The translations under genes and the position numbers were made by a program. The notes under the pieces are model-generated. The model searched no databases. It was not told where the DNA came from and worked only from the letters and a program-made list of their open reading frames with translations. Source: Gammaproteobacteria bacterium (GTDB lineage: Bacteria; Pseudomonadota; Gammaproteobacteria; Burkholderiales; Burkholderiaceae_C). Taken from it: a stretch of DNA of 64,000 nucleotides. Shown in pieces: positions 25,154-34,600 of this stretch. Where the stretch lies: contig JAHJWB010000008.1 of assembly GCA_018828125.1 (NCBI GenBank), forward strand, positions 1 to 64,000, read 5' to 3'. Every line of letters begins with the position of its first letter. Position 1 is the first letter of the stretch.

Positions 25154-25570
25154 CGCTTGGGCGGCAGTGTGCCGGTGGTGACCCTGTGGTGGCGGCACTC
25201 GTCTGGACAGCGGGGCTAGCGGCCGACCGGATTTGTCCGCCGAGGCGAGGTCCGAGTATTGGCCTGCAATAGGATCTTAGTAATCAAAAAAGATAGCTGC
25301 TTGCGCAGGAAGGATAAGCGCTAGAGGCTGTTTTGGCTCTAAAAATGTGTGTTCGCGGCCTCGGCGGAGCCTGCAGGGACATCAGCCACGGGCGGCTTCA
25401 GCGGCTGCCTTTGCATCCTGAGCGGTGCGTTGGTGTTGTGTTGACCGCAGCGTTGATGGTGGCCGTGGTGCCCCGACAGCGTCCTGCTGCTGTGTGACGT
25501 TACGTACCTGAAATGCTTCTGAATTTATAGCTACTCGCGCTTTATCTTTAAGCGCTAGAGGCTGTTTTTC
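25154..25570. other. Intergenic region with two repeat copies
   Basis: This 417-bp gap between the HD-GYP gene and the convergent LysR gene holds two family A copies about 190 bp apart. No convincing reading frame or RNA gene is seen in the rest. Confidence 0.5.
25292..25338 (+). repeat. Dispersed palindromic repeat, family A (copy 5)
   Basis: GATAGCTGCTTGCGCAGGAA is followed by GGATAAGCGCTAGAGGCTGTTTTGGCT. The left stem arm is degenerate; the right arm and tail are intact. Confidence 0.8.
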
Positions 25571-25572
25571 TT
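25526..25572 (+). repeat. Dispersed palindromic repeat, family A (copy 6)
   Basis: TATAGCTACTCGCGCTTTAT is followed by CTTTAAGCGCTAGAGGCTGTTTTTC. It ends at the stop of the LysR gene and may serve as its 3' end. Confidence 0.8.
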
Positions 25573-26446
25573 AGATTTTTGCTATGCCAATCTGAGCCTC
25601 CGCCATGAGCCACGTACTGAAGGCTGCCATGGCGCTCGTGGACGGGCGTGACTGCAAGCGCGTGAGCCAGTAAGCCCCCCGGTGCAGCGCCTGCGCAAAG
25701 GGTCGCACCAGCCGCCCTTGCTGCAACTCTCGCTCGAACATGTTCACCGGGAGCAACGCCATCCCCGCGCCCTGGGCGGCGGCTTCCGCCAGCGTCAGGG
25801 ACGAGTCAAACACCGCGCCCCGCACGACGGGGCAGGTCGCACCCGCAGCGTCGAACCAGGCCGACCACTCGTCTGTGCGGTAGCTCCGCAACAGCGGCTG
25901 GCGTGCCAGGTCGGCGGCGGTGCGCAGGCCATGGGCGAGCGCCGGGGTGCACATCACGGACATCGGCGCGTCCATGATGCGTTCGGCGTGCGTGCTGTGC
26001 CAGGCGCCATCGCCAAAGCGGATGGCGTAGTCCAGCCCTTCGCCCGCCATGTCCACCCGGTTGTTGTGCGTGAGCAGGCGCAGATCCACAAACGGGCAGG
26101 CCTGCTGAAAGTCGCGCAGCCGGGGCAGCAGCCAGCCTACGGCAAAGGTGCCCACGGCGCCCACGGTCAGCACCTCACGCGGGCGGGTGTCGCCCAGCTT
26201 TTCCAGCGCCCGCGCCAGGTTGCTGAAAGATTCCGTCACCACCGGCAGCAGCGCCTGTCCCTCGTCCGTCAGGGCCAGCCCGCGCGGCAGGCGGCGAAAC
26301 AGCGGTTTGCCCAAACGCTCTTCCAGGTTGCGGATGTGCTGGCTTACCGCTGTCTGGGTCACATGCAGCTCGGTGGCGGCGCGGGTCAGGTTCAGGTGGC
26401 GGGCCGATACCTCAAAGGCGCGCAGGGCATTCAGGGGCAGGTGCAT
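25571..26446 (-). CDS. ampR: LysR-family regulator of the adjacent beta-lactamase (AmpR/GcvA type)
   Basis: The 291-aa regulator opens with LPLNALRAFEVSARHLNLTR and TELHVTQTAVSQHIRNLEER, close to AmpR and GcvA. The effector domain follows (GAVGTFAVGWLLPRLRDFQQ). It is divergent from the class A beta-lactamase gene with a 107-bp intergenic space, the classic arrangement in which AmpR activates or represses bla in response to muropeptides. The symbol rests on this context. Confidence 0.85.
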   Translation of the reverse strand: MHLPLNALRAFEVSARHLNLTRAATELHVTQTAVSQHIRNLEERLGKPLFRRLPRGLALTDEGQALLPVVTESFSNLARALEKLGDTRPREVLTVGAVGTFAVGWLLPRLRDFQQACPFVDLRLLTHNNRVDMAGEGLDYAIRFGDGAWHSTHAERIMDAPMSVMCTPALAHGLRTAADLARQPLLRSYRTDEWSAWFDAAGATCPVVRGAVFDSSLTLAEAAAQGAGMALLPVNMFERELQQGRLVRPFAQALHRGAYWLTRLQSRPSTSAMAAFSTWLMAEAQIGIAKI

Positions 26447-26553
26447 GAAGATCCATCAGTTTTTCTTGGGGCTTTCCGCAATTATTGCCGTTGGTGCAAA
26501 GTGGTTCTTCTGCGTATCGTCCGCGGCTTGTCCATTTACTTGTGAAGAACGCT

Positions 26554-27468
26554 ATGCAAAGACGACAGTTTTCCTTGGGCCTGATGGCAGGTGCGGCAGC
26601 GCCTCTATGGGGTTGCGCCGCTATTGGCAATGCCAAAAGTCCTGACATTACCGCCCGAAATTGGAACGACACGCTGGCCGAAATCGAGCGCACTGCCCAG
26701 GGCCGCCTGGGCGTGGCCCTGTTGGACACGGGTTCGGGCTTGGCGCTGGGTTGGCGGCAGGACGAGCGGTTTGCCATGGCCAGCACCTTCAAGGCGGTGC
26801 TGGCGGGCTGGATGCTGGCGCTGGTGGACCAGGGCAAAGAGCGGCTGGACGCGCGCGTGCTGTATGGCCGCGATGCCGTTGTGGACTACTCACCGGTGAG
26901 CGGCCCGCGCGCAGGTGATGGCGGCGGGTTGACGGTGGCCGAACTCTGCTCTGCGACGGTGAGCCTGAGCGACAACACCGCCGCCAACGTGCTGCTGGCG
27001 CGCCACGGCGGGCCAGCGGGGTTCACTGCATTTGTCCGCACCCTGGGCGACGCCACTACGCGACTGGACCGCACCGAGCCCACGCTGAACGAAGCCAAGG
27101 TGGGTGACCCGCGCGACACCACCACGCCGCTGGCGATGCTGCAAACCCTGCAGAAGCTGGTGCTGGGCGATGCACTCAGCCCCGCGTCGCGCGCTTGGCT
27201 GCAGCGCTGGCTGGTAGAAACCAGCACCGGCGACAAGCGCCTGCGCGCCGGCGTACCGGGCTGGAAGGTGGGGGACAAGACCGGTACGGCCGGAGACAGC
27301 GGCACGGCCAACGATGTGGCGGTGATGTGGCCTACAGGCGGTGGTGCGCCGGTGCTGGTGACCTGCTATCTCACGCGGTCCACCGCCAAGCCCGAGCAGC
27401 GCGACGCGGCGATTGCGCAAGTTGCGCGTGCCATGGCCGCTGCGCGCGAAACGTTCAGAGCTTCTTGA
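26554..27468 (+). CDS. bla: Class A serine beta-lactamase with Tat-type/lipoprotein-like leader
   Basis: The 304-aa protein contains all class A motifs: S-T-F-K (active-site Ser), SDN, the omega-loop E in EPTLN, and KTG in VGDKTGTAGD. The leader MQRRQFSLGLMAGAAAPLWG then Cys combines twin arginines (RRQFSLG) with a lipobox-like LWGC, suggesting Tat export and possible lipidation. It hydrolyses penicillins and perhaps other beta-lactams; the spectrum cannot be read from sequence alone. The ATG at 26554 is chosen for the signal peptide. The 3' end overlaps argA by 14 bp, tail to tail. Confidence 0.93.
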   Translation: MQRRQFSLGLMAGAAAPLWGCAAIGNAKSPDITARNWNDTLAEIERTAQGRLGVALLDTGSGLALGWRQDERFAMASTFKAVLAGWMLALVDQGKERLDARVLYGRDAVVDYSPVSGPRAGDGGGLTVAELCSATVSLSDNTAANVLLARHGGPAGFTAFVRTLGDATTRLDRTEPTLNEAKVGDPRDTTTPLAMLQTLQKLVLGDALSPASRAWLQRWLVETSTGDKRLRAGVPGWKVGDKTGTAGDSGTANDVAVMWPTGGGAPVLVTCYLTRSTAKPEQRDAAIAQVARAMAAARETFRAS

Positions 27469-28801
27469 CCAACACCTGGCTGCGCCGGTCCCAGTTGTAC
27501 TTGCGCTTGCGCGCATCGGGCAGCCAGTCCGGGTCCACGGGCTGAAAACCGCGTTTGATGAACCAGTGCATGGTGCGCGTGGTCAGCACAAAGATGCTGT
27601 CCAGCCCGGCGGCGCGGGCGCGCTGCTCGATGCGCTTGAGCAGCTTTTCGCCATCGCCCGTGCCCTGGCTTTGCGGCGACACGGTCACGGCCGCCATCTC
27701 GGCCGTTTTGGACTCGGGATAGGGATAGAGCGCCGCGCAGCCAAAGATCACGCCGTCGTGTTCGATGATGGTGTAGGCGGCAATGTCGCGCTCGATCTCG
27801 GTGCGGTCGCGCTTGACCAGCGTTCCGTCGTTCTCGAAGGGCTCGATCAGCTGCAAGATGCCGCCCACATCGTCAATGGTGGCTTCGCGCAGCTCTTCGA
27901 GTTTTTCATCGATCACCATGGTGCCGATGCCATCGTGCACATACACCTCCAGCAGCAGCGACCCATCTACTGCAAACGGCAGGATATGGCTGCGTTCCAC
28001 ACCCGCCTTGCAGGCCTTCACGCAGTGCTGCAGGTAAAAGCCTGTGTCCGTGGGGGTTTGTGCGGTGGGCAGCGTGGCCAGCAGCGCTTGGGCGGCTGCC
28101 AGCGGCAACTCGGTGTCTATGGGGTTTTCTTCGCTCTCTGGCTCGCCGGGCAACATGCGGATGCCTTGCACCTCGCTCAAGAAGATCAGTTTGTCGGCCC
28201 GCATCTCGATCGCCACGCTGGTCGCCACTTCTTCCATGCTCAGGTTGAAGGCCTCGCCGGTGGGCGAAAAGCCAAACGGCGACAGCAGCACCAGCGCCCC
28301 CATGTCCAGCGTGCGCTGGATGCCCGCTACGTCCACCTTGCGCACCAGGCCCGAGTGCTGAAAGTCCACCCCGTCCACGATGCCCACGGGCCGCGCCGTG
28401 AGGAAGTTGCCCGAGATCACGCGCACCGTGGCACCCGCCATGGGCGTGTTGGGCAGGCCCTGGCTGAAGGCGGCCTCGATCTCATAACGCAGCTGACCCG
28501 CAGCCTCTTGCGCGCAGTCCAGCGCCACCGAGTCGGTAATGCGGATGCCATGCGAATACTTGGCCGCATGCCCTTTGGCCGCCAGTTGCTCGTTCACCTG
28601 TGGTCGAAAGCCATGCACCAGCACGATGCGCACACCCATGGCCTGGATGAGCGCCAAGTCCTGCGCAATGTTGTGCAGCTTGCCCGCCGCAATGGCTTCA
28701 CCCGTCAGTCCGATCACAAAGGTCTGGTTGCGGAACTTGTGGATGTACGGCGCCACGGAGCGGAACCAGGGGACGAAGGTGAAGTTGAAGACAGCGGACA
28801 T
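27455..28801 (-). CDS. argA: N-acetylglutamate synthase
   Basis: The 448-aa enzyme makes N-acetylglutamate, the first step of arginine synthesis. An N-terminal amino-acid-kinase-like domain (about residues 20-270; FVIGLTGEAIAAGKLHNIAQ and VRIVLVHGFRPQVNEQLAAK) carries the arginine feedback site. A C-terminal GNAT domain (about 300-445) includes EHDGVIFGCAALYPY and SQGTGDGEKLLKRIEQRA, the acetyl-CoA loop. The ATG at 28801 (MSAVFNFTFVPWFRSVAPYI) is the family start. Convergent with bla, overlapping it by 14 bp. Confidence 0.95.
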   Translation of the reverse strand: MSAVFNFTFVPWFRSVAPYIHKFRNQTFVIGLTGEAIAAGKLHNIAQDLALIQAMGVRIVLVHGFRPQVNEQLAAKGHAAKYSHGIRITDSVALDCAQEAAGQLRYEIEAAFSQGLPNTPMAGATVRVISGNFLTARPVGIVDGVDFQHSGLVRKVDVAGIQRTLDMGALVLLSPFGFSPTGEAFNLSMEEVATSVAIEMRADKLIFLSEVQGIRMLPGEPESEENPIDTELPLAAAQALLATLPTAQTPTDTGFYLQHCVKACKAGVERSHILPFAVDGSLLLEVYVHDGIGTMVIDEKLEELREATIDDVGGILQLIEPFENDGTLVKRDRTEIERDIAAYTIIEHDGVIFGCAALYPYPESKTAEMAAVTVSPQSQGTGDGEKLLKRIEQRARAAGLDSIFVLTTRTMHWFIKRGFQPVDPDWLPDARKRKYNWDRRSQVLVKKL

Positions 28802-28906
28802 GGCGGTGGTACGGGCCTCGGGGCAAAGGGAACACGAGCGGCGAAACACGGCTTTTTGAGGCCGTCAGGTCGCGCATCATAAGCATGCAGAACAGTTGCG
28901 TGCGTG

Positions 28907-31012
28907 TCATGCGGGCAGCGACAGCAGGGTTTGTTGCTGAAACGCTGCCAGACGGGCGGCAAAGGGTTCCAGGATCAGGGTTTCGTCAGGCCCCGACGGG
29001 GATGCCACCGCAATGGCAATGCCGCTTTGCGCCATCAGTGCCTGCATTTCGGGCTGGGCGATCATGCCGTGGTCCATCAGTGCTTGCACCAGCCGCGTCA
29101 GCGCATCCTGATGCTGGCTTAGAAGGTCCTGAGCGCGTTGGTACTGTGCCTGTAGCAGGGCTTCGATGGCATCGTTGCTGGGCTCTACGTCGGTGTTGAG
29201 GTGGTTGTCCAATTCCACCGTCACATCTGTGCGGCTGATCCGATTGCCGAAGCCGTGGTGCCGGGTAAACCGTGCGGCCTCGGCCGTGACCTGCTTGTAA
29301 TCCTGTTCGGCACCAGTGGTGCAGGCCATTTCGCCAAACACCAGCTCTTCAGCCACCCGCCCGGCCAGGCCCACGCACATCATGTCCAGCGCGTTCTGGC
29401 GTGTGGTGACCTTCAGCCCTGCAAAGCTGTTGTACCCTCCCTCGAACGACGCGATGTTGATCTTCACCTCCTGCGGGGCCTGCCCGAACAACAGGCAGTA
29501 CAACAAGCCGTGCCCGGCCTCATGCACCGCCAGCAGAGCGCGAAAATCGGCGTTGGCGCGTTGCTTGATTCGGTTGAGTTCCAGCGTGACCGCAAACAAT
29601 GCGTGCTGCTCGTCCCCTTGGGCGCTGGTGCCGCGCACCAGCAAATGGCGCTTGTCGGCAGCCAGGGCGATGTCAAAGTGCTGCGCCAGCGGCAATTGCT
29701 GCTCCAGCACCCAGAGCGCGGCGTTGACCAGGTTGGCACTCAAGATGGCGTGCACCGACGAGAAAAGCGGCCGTGTGCCCTGGGCCGGGAACACCGCGTT
29801 GGCATACAGCTCGTCCATCACATCCTGCCCTATGGCAAACCGCACGCCGCATTGCACGGCAATGTCGTCTACATAGCGTGCGCACAGGTTGCGGATGAGA
29901 TGCTCGTACGTCGCCTTGCTGAATGACGGGTAGACCACATGTTCGTTGCCCAGCCGCGCAATCTGCTCGGGCTTGAAGCGCTCGCCCAGCGCCTTCTTCA
30001 CGTCGATCAGCGAGAGCTTGCGCGTGAGGCGGTGAAAGATGTCGGCATCGGTGTCGCAGTCTTCCACACGCTGCGCGGTCTCGTGGTACATCTCGTCGAG
30101 GTTGCCGCAGACAAACACCAGCAGCTTGCTGTAGTCGGTCTCCCACGCATGGCTTGACTGCTGAAAGCTGGCAAACAAGGCCTGTACTTTGGTGGGCGGC
30201 CACTGCATGATGGCCGAGAGCGGCTCTTGCAGCTTGAGCATGCGCTTGAGTTCTTGTGCATCCCATGCATCTAGCTGAAAGCGGTACGGCTTCTTGCCTG
30301 CGCGGTCGTCCTCGTTGTCGTCGGCGCGTTCTGCCTCGTAGTGCGCGTCGGCCAGTTTGCGTTCAATGTTGGACAGCGCGCTGAGCGCTGGTGGCAAGCG
30401 CCCGTCAGACAGTAGCGTCCACACATCCTGGTAGCGCTCTACCTTCACGTCGGCACCCTTGGTGTCTACCGTGCGAAAGCGCTGGAACTCGTCCAGCACC
30501 AGGATGCCCGGCGCGCCCTCATGGATGCCCGAGTCGCCCAGCATGCCCGAGATGGACGAGCTGCGGTAGCTGGCCCCGTGGCTGAAGCCGTCCATCTGCA
30601 CTTCGACAAAACGGTCGTAGTAGCCCAGCAACTGGGCCAGGCGCCGCGTGAGCTGAGTCTTGCCCGTGCCCGTCAGTCCCCACAGGCACACGATGACCGG
30701 CCGTGTGATGAGTTGGGGCAATACGTACCAGGCGCGGATGGCATCGATCACGCGGTCGATCACGTCGTCGATGCCAAACAGCTCGGCTTTCAGTTGCTGT
30801 GCGGCGTCGGTCAATGCTTGCTGGCGTTGGGCCAGCTCGGCACTGCTGGCCAGGGCCGTGGCGGGCCCGGCCGCGTGGGCCCGCACGGGTGCGGGGTGCC
30901 CTGGGAAGGGGCTGGTTACCAGCGGTGGCACTCCAGTCGGCGCCAGTGCCGGGGCCGGGTGTGGGGTGGGATGCCGCGGGTGGGGCGGCAATGGGTTGTT
31001 GAATGGATTCAT
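28907..31012 (-). CDS. Soluble AAA+ ATPase fused to an M41 (FtsH-type) zinc metallopeptidase
   Basis: The 701-aa protein has a Pro/His/Ala-rich N terminus (1-60), a AAA+ module (about 75-440) and an M41-like peptidase domain (about 480-670). Walker A is GLTGTGKT (112-119) and Walker B ILVLDEF (170-176). Sensor 1 lies in VFVCGNLDE and the sensor-2-like GTRPLFSS, a pattern of the ClpB-D2/ClpX group rather than of FtsH. The peptidase shows HEAGH (497-501) within LAVHEAGHGLLYCLLFG, and TTGAEQDYKQVT whose Asp (571) fits the third zinc ligand of FtsH. No membrane helix or signal peptide is present, so it should act in the cytosol as an ATP-driven protease. An 81-aa basic protein is encoded 1 bp upstream. 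Substrates unknown. The ATG at 31012 is preferred over the open frame to 31111 because the latter overlaps the upstream gene. Confidence 0.8.
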   Translation of the reverse strand: MNPFNNPLPPHPRHPTPHPAPALAPTGVPPLVTSPFPGHPAPVRAHAAGPATALASSAELAQRQQALTDAAQQLKAELFGIDDVIDRVIDAIRAWYVLPQLITRPVIVCLWGLTGTGKTQLTRRLAQLLGYYDRFVEVQMDGFSHGASYRSSSISGMLGDSGIHEGAPGILVLDEFQRFRTVDTKGADVKVERYQDVWTLLSDGRLPPALSALSNIERKLADAHYEAERADDNEDDRAGKKPYRFQLDAWDAQELKRMLKLQEPLSAIMQWPPTKVQALFASFQQSSHAWETDYSKLLVFVCGNLDEMYHETAQRVEDCDTDADIFHRLTRKLSLIDVKKALGERFKPEQIARLGNEHVVYPSFSKATYEHLIRNLCARYVDDIAVQCGVRFAIGQDVMDELYANAVFPAQGTRPLFSSVHAILSANLVNAALWVLEQQLPLAQHFDIALAADKRHLLVRGTSAQGDEQHALFAVTLELNRIKQRANADFRALLAVHEAGHGLLYCLLFGQAPQEVKINIASFEGGYNSFAGLKVTTRQNALDMMCVGLAGRVAEELVFGEMACTTGAEQDYKQVTAEAARFTRHHGFGNRISRTDVTVELDNHLNTDVEPSNDAIEALLQAQYQRAQDLLSQHQDALTRLVQALMDHGMIAQPEMQALMAQSGIAIAVASPSGPDETLILEPFAARLAAFQQQTLLSLPA

Positions 31013-31013
31013 G

Positions 31014-31259
31014 TCAATCGTTCGAAAAAGGGTTCTGGATCGCCTTGCGCAAGGCGACGTTGTCCGCGCGGCGCTGGGCCCCACGGGTTCGGATGTGCTT
31101 GCCTGCCGCACTCGACAGGCTGCGTTGGGCCAGCGCGGCGGCCACAGGGTTTCGGGGCGGGCCCGAGGCTTCGAGCTGCAAGACCAGGGGCGCTTTCATG
31201 CGACGCAGCTTTTTAAGCTCACCCTGGGCGTAGGCCCGAGACAATTTTTTGGCACTCAT
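31014..31259 (-). CDS. Small basic protein of unknown function, co-transcribed with the AAA+/M41 protease
   Basis: The 81-aa product is Lys/Arg-rich with a predicted helix at the N terminus (MSAKKLSRAYAQGELKKLRR) and a basic C-terminal half (KHIRTRGAQRRADNVALRKA). It has no signal peptide, membrane helix or known domain. Its stop is 1 bp before the protease ATG, so tight coupling is expected. It could be an adaptor, a substrate or a nucleic-acid-binding partner of the protease; the sequence does not decide. The ATG at 31259 is chosen because upstream codons lack coding character. Confidence 0.65.
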   Translation of the reverse strand: MSAKKLSRAYAQGELKKLRRMKAPLVLQLEASGPPRNPVAAALAQRSLSSAAGKHIRTRGAQRRADNVALRKAIQNPFSND

Positions 31260-31627
31260 GGTGTGCACGTACTCCACAAACAAAAAACCCCGGCAATAGA
31301 GCCAGGGATTGCGGAGCGCGTGAAAAGGTGCGCTGGTGCTTTCGCCATGGCTGAACTGTGTGTACACAGTCCAGCCGGGGCGGTGGACTGTGGTCAGACG
31401 GGTGCGGTGTAAAAGGCAGACATGTCGGGGGACCTCCAGGGGTTCGTTCGGGCCGTGCGCCAAGGGTGGCGCTGTGTGTGGGTGACGGATTCCGAAGAAT
31501 GGGCGCGATTTTGGCGATGCACGACGGCTTTGGCAAACAAAAGCGCGGAAAACGCATTGAAATGTCGCGCTAAAGGCACAGATGCAGCCCGCGGACAGCG
31601 GGGCCGCTAAACGGATAATGCGGGCCT
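31260..31627. other. Divergent promoter region between protease operon and hrpA
   Basis: The 368-bp gap between two divergent transcription units contains the palindrome at 31355-31370 and AT-rich stretches near 31270-31290. No gene is supported in it. Confidence 0.5.
31355..31370. promoter_or_regulatory. Palindrome, candidate operator for protease operon or hrpA
   Basis: ACTGTG-TGTA-CACAGT is a perfect 6-bp dyad, with an internal self-complementary TGTGTACACA. It lies 96 bp upstream of the small basic gene and 258 bp upstream of hrpA. No matching regulator is encoded nearby. Confidence 0.4.
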
Positions 31628-34600
31628 ATGTCTTCTTCTGATTCGCGTTTGCCTGAGCTTTCCAGCGCTCCCACACCGACACCCGCCTCACCACCCGCGA
31701 TCCCCGCGCCGCTGCGCATCACGTTCCCCGAATCGCTGCCCGTGTCGGGCAAACGCGAAGAGATCATGGAGGCGATCCGCAAGCACCAGGTCATCATCGT
31801 GTGCGGCGAAACAGGCTCCGGCAAAACCACGCAGTTGCCCAAAATTGCACTGGCGCTGGGCCGGGGCAAGTGCAACGCCAAGCCTGGCACCAAAGGCCAG
31901 CTCATCGGCCACACCCAGCCGCGCCGTATTGCCGCCAGCAGCGTGGCCAAGCGCATTGCCGAAGAACTGAACACGCCGCTCGGTGATGTGGTGGGCTTCA
32001 AGGTGCGTTTTCAAGACCGCCTTTCGCGCGATGCCTCCGTCAAGCTCATGACCGATGGCATCTTGCTGGCCGAGACGCAGACCGACCCACTGCTCAAGAA
32101 CTACGACACGATCATCATTGACGAGGCGCACGAACGCAGCCTGAACATCGACTTTCTGCTCGGCTACATCCGCCAGATTCTTCCGCGCAGGCCGGACCTG
32201 AAGGTCATCGTCACCTCGGCCACCATTGATGCGGACCGGTTTGCCAAGCATTTCGAAAGCGCCAAGGGCCCGGCGCCGGTCATCATGGTGTCGGGCCGCA
32301 CCTTCCCGGTCGAGCAGCGCTACCGCCCGTTTGAAGACAGCCGCGACTACGGCCTGAACGAGGCCATTGCCGATGGCGTGGACGAACTCTGGCAGGGCAA
32401 TGCGGCGGGCGACATCCTCGTCTTTTTGCCCGGCGAGCGCGAGATCCGCGAGGCCGCCGACCACCTGCGCAAGCACCTGGCGCACCAACCCGTGATGCGC
32501 AACGCCGAGGTGCTGCCACTGTTTGCCCGCCTGTCACAGGCCGAACAGGACCGTATCTTTGACGGCCACACGGGCCGCCGCATCGTTCTGGCCACCAACG
32601 TGGCCGAGACCTCGCTCACCGTGCCGGGCGTCCGTTACGTCATTGACGCAGGCACAGCACGCGTCAAGCGCTACAGTTTTAGAAGCAAGGTCGAGCAGCT
32701 GCTGGTGGAGCCCATCAGCCAGGCGGCGGCCAACCAGCGCGCCGGGCGCTGCGGGCGCGTGGCCAACGGCATCTGCATCCGGCTGTATGACGAGCCTGGC
32801 TTTAACGGTCGCCCCCGTTTTACCGACCCCGAAATTTTGCGCAGCTCGCTGGCGGGCGTCATCCTGCGCATGAAGTCGCTGCATCTGGGCGATGTCACGC
32901 AGTTTCCGTTTATCGAGGCCCCTTCGGGCCGGGCCATTGCCGACGGCTACCAGCTGCTGAGCGAACTGGGCGCTGTGGACGACGCCAACGAGCTGACCCC
33001 CATGGGCGTAGCGCTGTCGCGCCTGCCGCTGGACCCGCGCGTGGGACGCATGATTCTGGAAGCGCGCGACCGCAAGGCGCTGGACGAAGTGCTCATCATT
33101 GCCAGTGCGCTCAGCGTGCAGGACGTGCGCGACCGGCCCATGGAGGCGCAGCAGCAGGCCGACCAGGCGCATGCCAAGTTTGACGACGACAAAAGCGAGT
33201 TCAGCGGTTATCTGAAACTGTGGAAGTGGATCAACGAGGCACGCGGCGGCGCGCCCAGCCTGCCATCGGCCCGCGTCCAAAAGGCCTTGGCGGCGAAGAA
33301 GGCGCCTTCGCAGGCCTTTCTGCCCGTGGCCCAGCGCAGCAGTGGCGCCAGTGCCCTTGCGGCCACGCCAACCGCTGTGGCACCCGCGGCCATCGCGCCC
33401 GCCGCCACCCACAAGCTCAGCAACCGCCAATACGAGCAGTTGCTGCGCCAGAACTTCATCAGCATCCGCCGCCTGCGGGAATGGCGCGACATCCACACCC
33501 AGCTGCTCACGGTGGTGACTGAGCACAAGTGGCAGATCAACACCCAGCCTGCCAGCTACGAGCAACTGCACCTGTCGATGCTGGCGGGCCTGCTGGGCAA
33601 TGTGGGCTTTAAAAACGACGAGGAAGACTGGTACCTGGGCGCACGGGGCATCAAGTTTTACAAGCACCCCGGCGCGCACCTGAGCAAGAAGCCCGGCCGC
33701 TGGATCATTGCGTCGGAACTGGTCGAAACCACGCGCCTCTTTGGCCGGGGCATTGCCGCCATCGAACCGCAGTGGCTGGAGCAGATGGGCGGCCATTTGC
33801 TGCGCAAGCAGCTGCTCGACCCACACTGGGAGAAGAAGTCTGCCGAAGTGGTGGCGCTGGAGCGCGCCACGCTCTACGGCATCGTGGTCTACAGCAACCG
33901 CCGCATCAACTTCGGCAAGATCGACCCGCACGCCGCGCGCGAAATCTTCATCCGTGAGGCTCTGGTGGGCGGCAACTGGGAGACCAAGCTGCCGTTTCTG
34001 GCCGCCAACCAGAAGCTGATCGCCAAGGTCGAAGAGCTTGAACACAAGTCGCGCCGCCAGGACGTGCTGGTGGACGACGAGCTGATTTACGCCTTCTACG
34101 ACCAGCAACTGCCGCCCGAGGTGTGCAGCGGCCACAGCTTTGAAGCGTGGTACCGCGAGGAGTCTAAAAAGCAGCCAGAGCTGCTCAAGCTCACGCGCGA
34201 CGAGTTGATGCGCCACGAAGCCGCGGGCATTACCACCAACGCGTTTCCCAAAACCGTGCGCCTGGGCGGCGTGGACTGCGCCGCCAGCTACCTGCACGAG
34301 CCCGGCGACCCGCGCGACGGCATCACCGTCACCATTCCGCTGTTCGTGCTGAACCAGGTGAACGACGAGCGCTGCGAATGGCTGGTGCCTGGCATGCTCA
34401 AGGACAAGATCCAGGCGCTGCTCAAAAGCCTGCACCAGCGCCCGCGCAGCCGCTTTGTGCCCCTGCCCGAAAACGCCACCCGCTTGGCCGCGTTGCTGGG
34501 CACACCCGAGCGTTTTGGCATGGGCAGCCTGACCGACGTGCTGCTCAAGCAGGTGCGCGACGAAACATCGCTGGATGTGAAGCGCGCTGACTTCAAGCTC

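Noticed and set aside
30268-30290. Possible family A fragment in the AAA+/M41 gene (CATCTAGCTGAAAGCGG)
   Set aside because: It shares only a few bases, without the stem arms or the tail, so chance similarity is sufficient.
31355-31370. LexA box reading of the palindrome
   Set aside because: The CTGT and ACAG arms are separated by 6 bp rather than the 8 bp of the E. coli-type LexA box, and neither neighbouring gene is a typical SOS gene.
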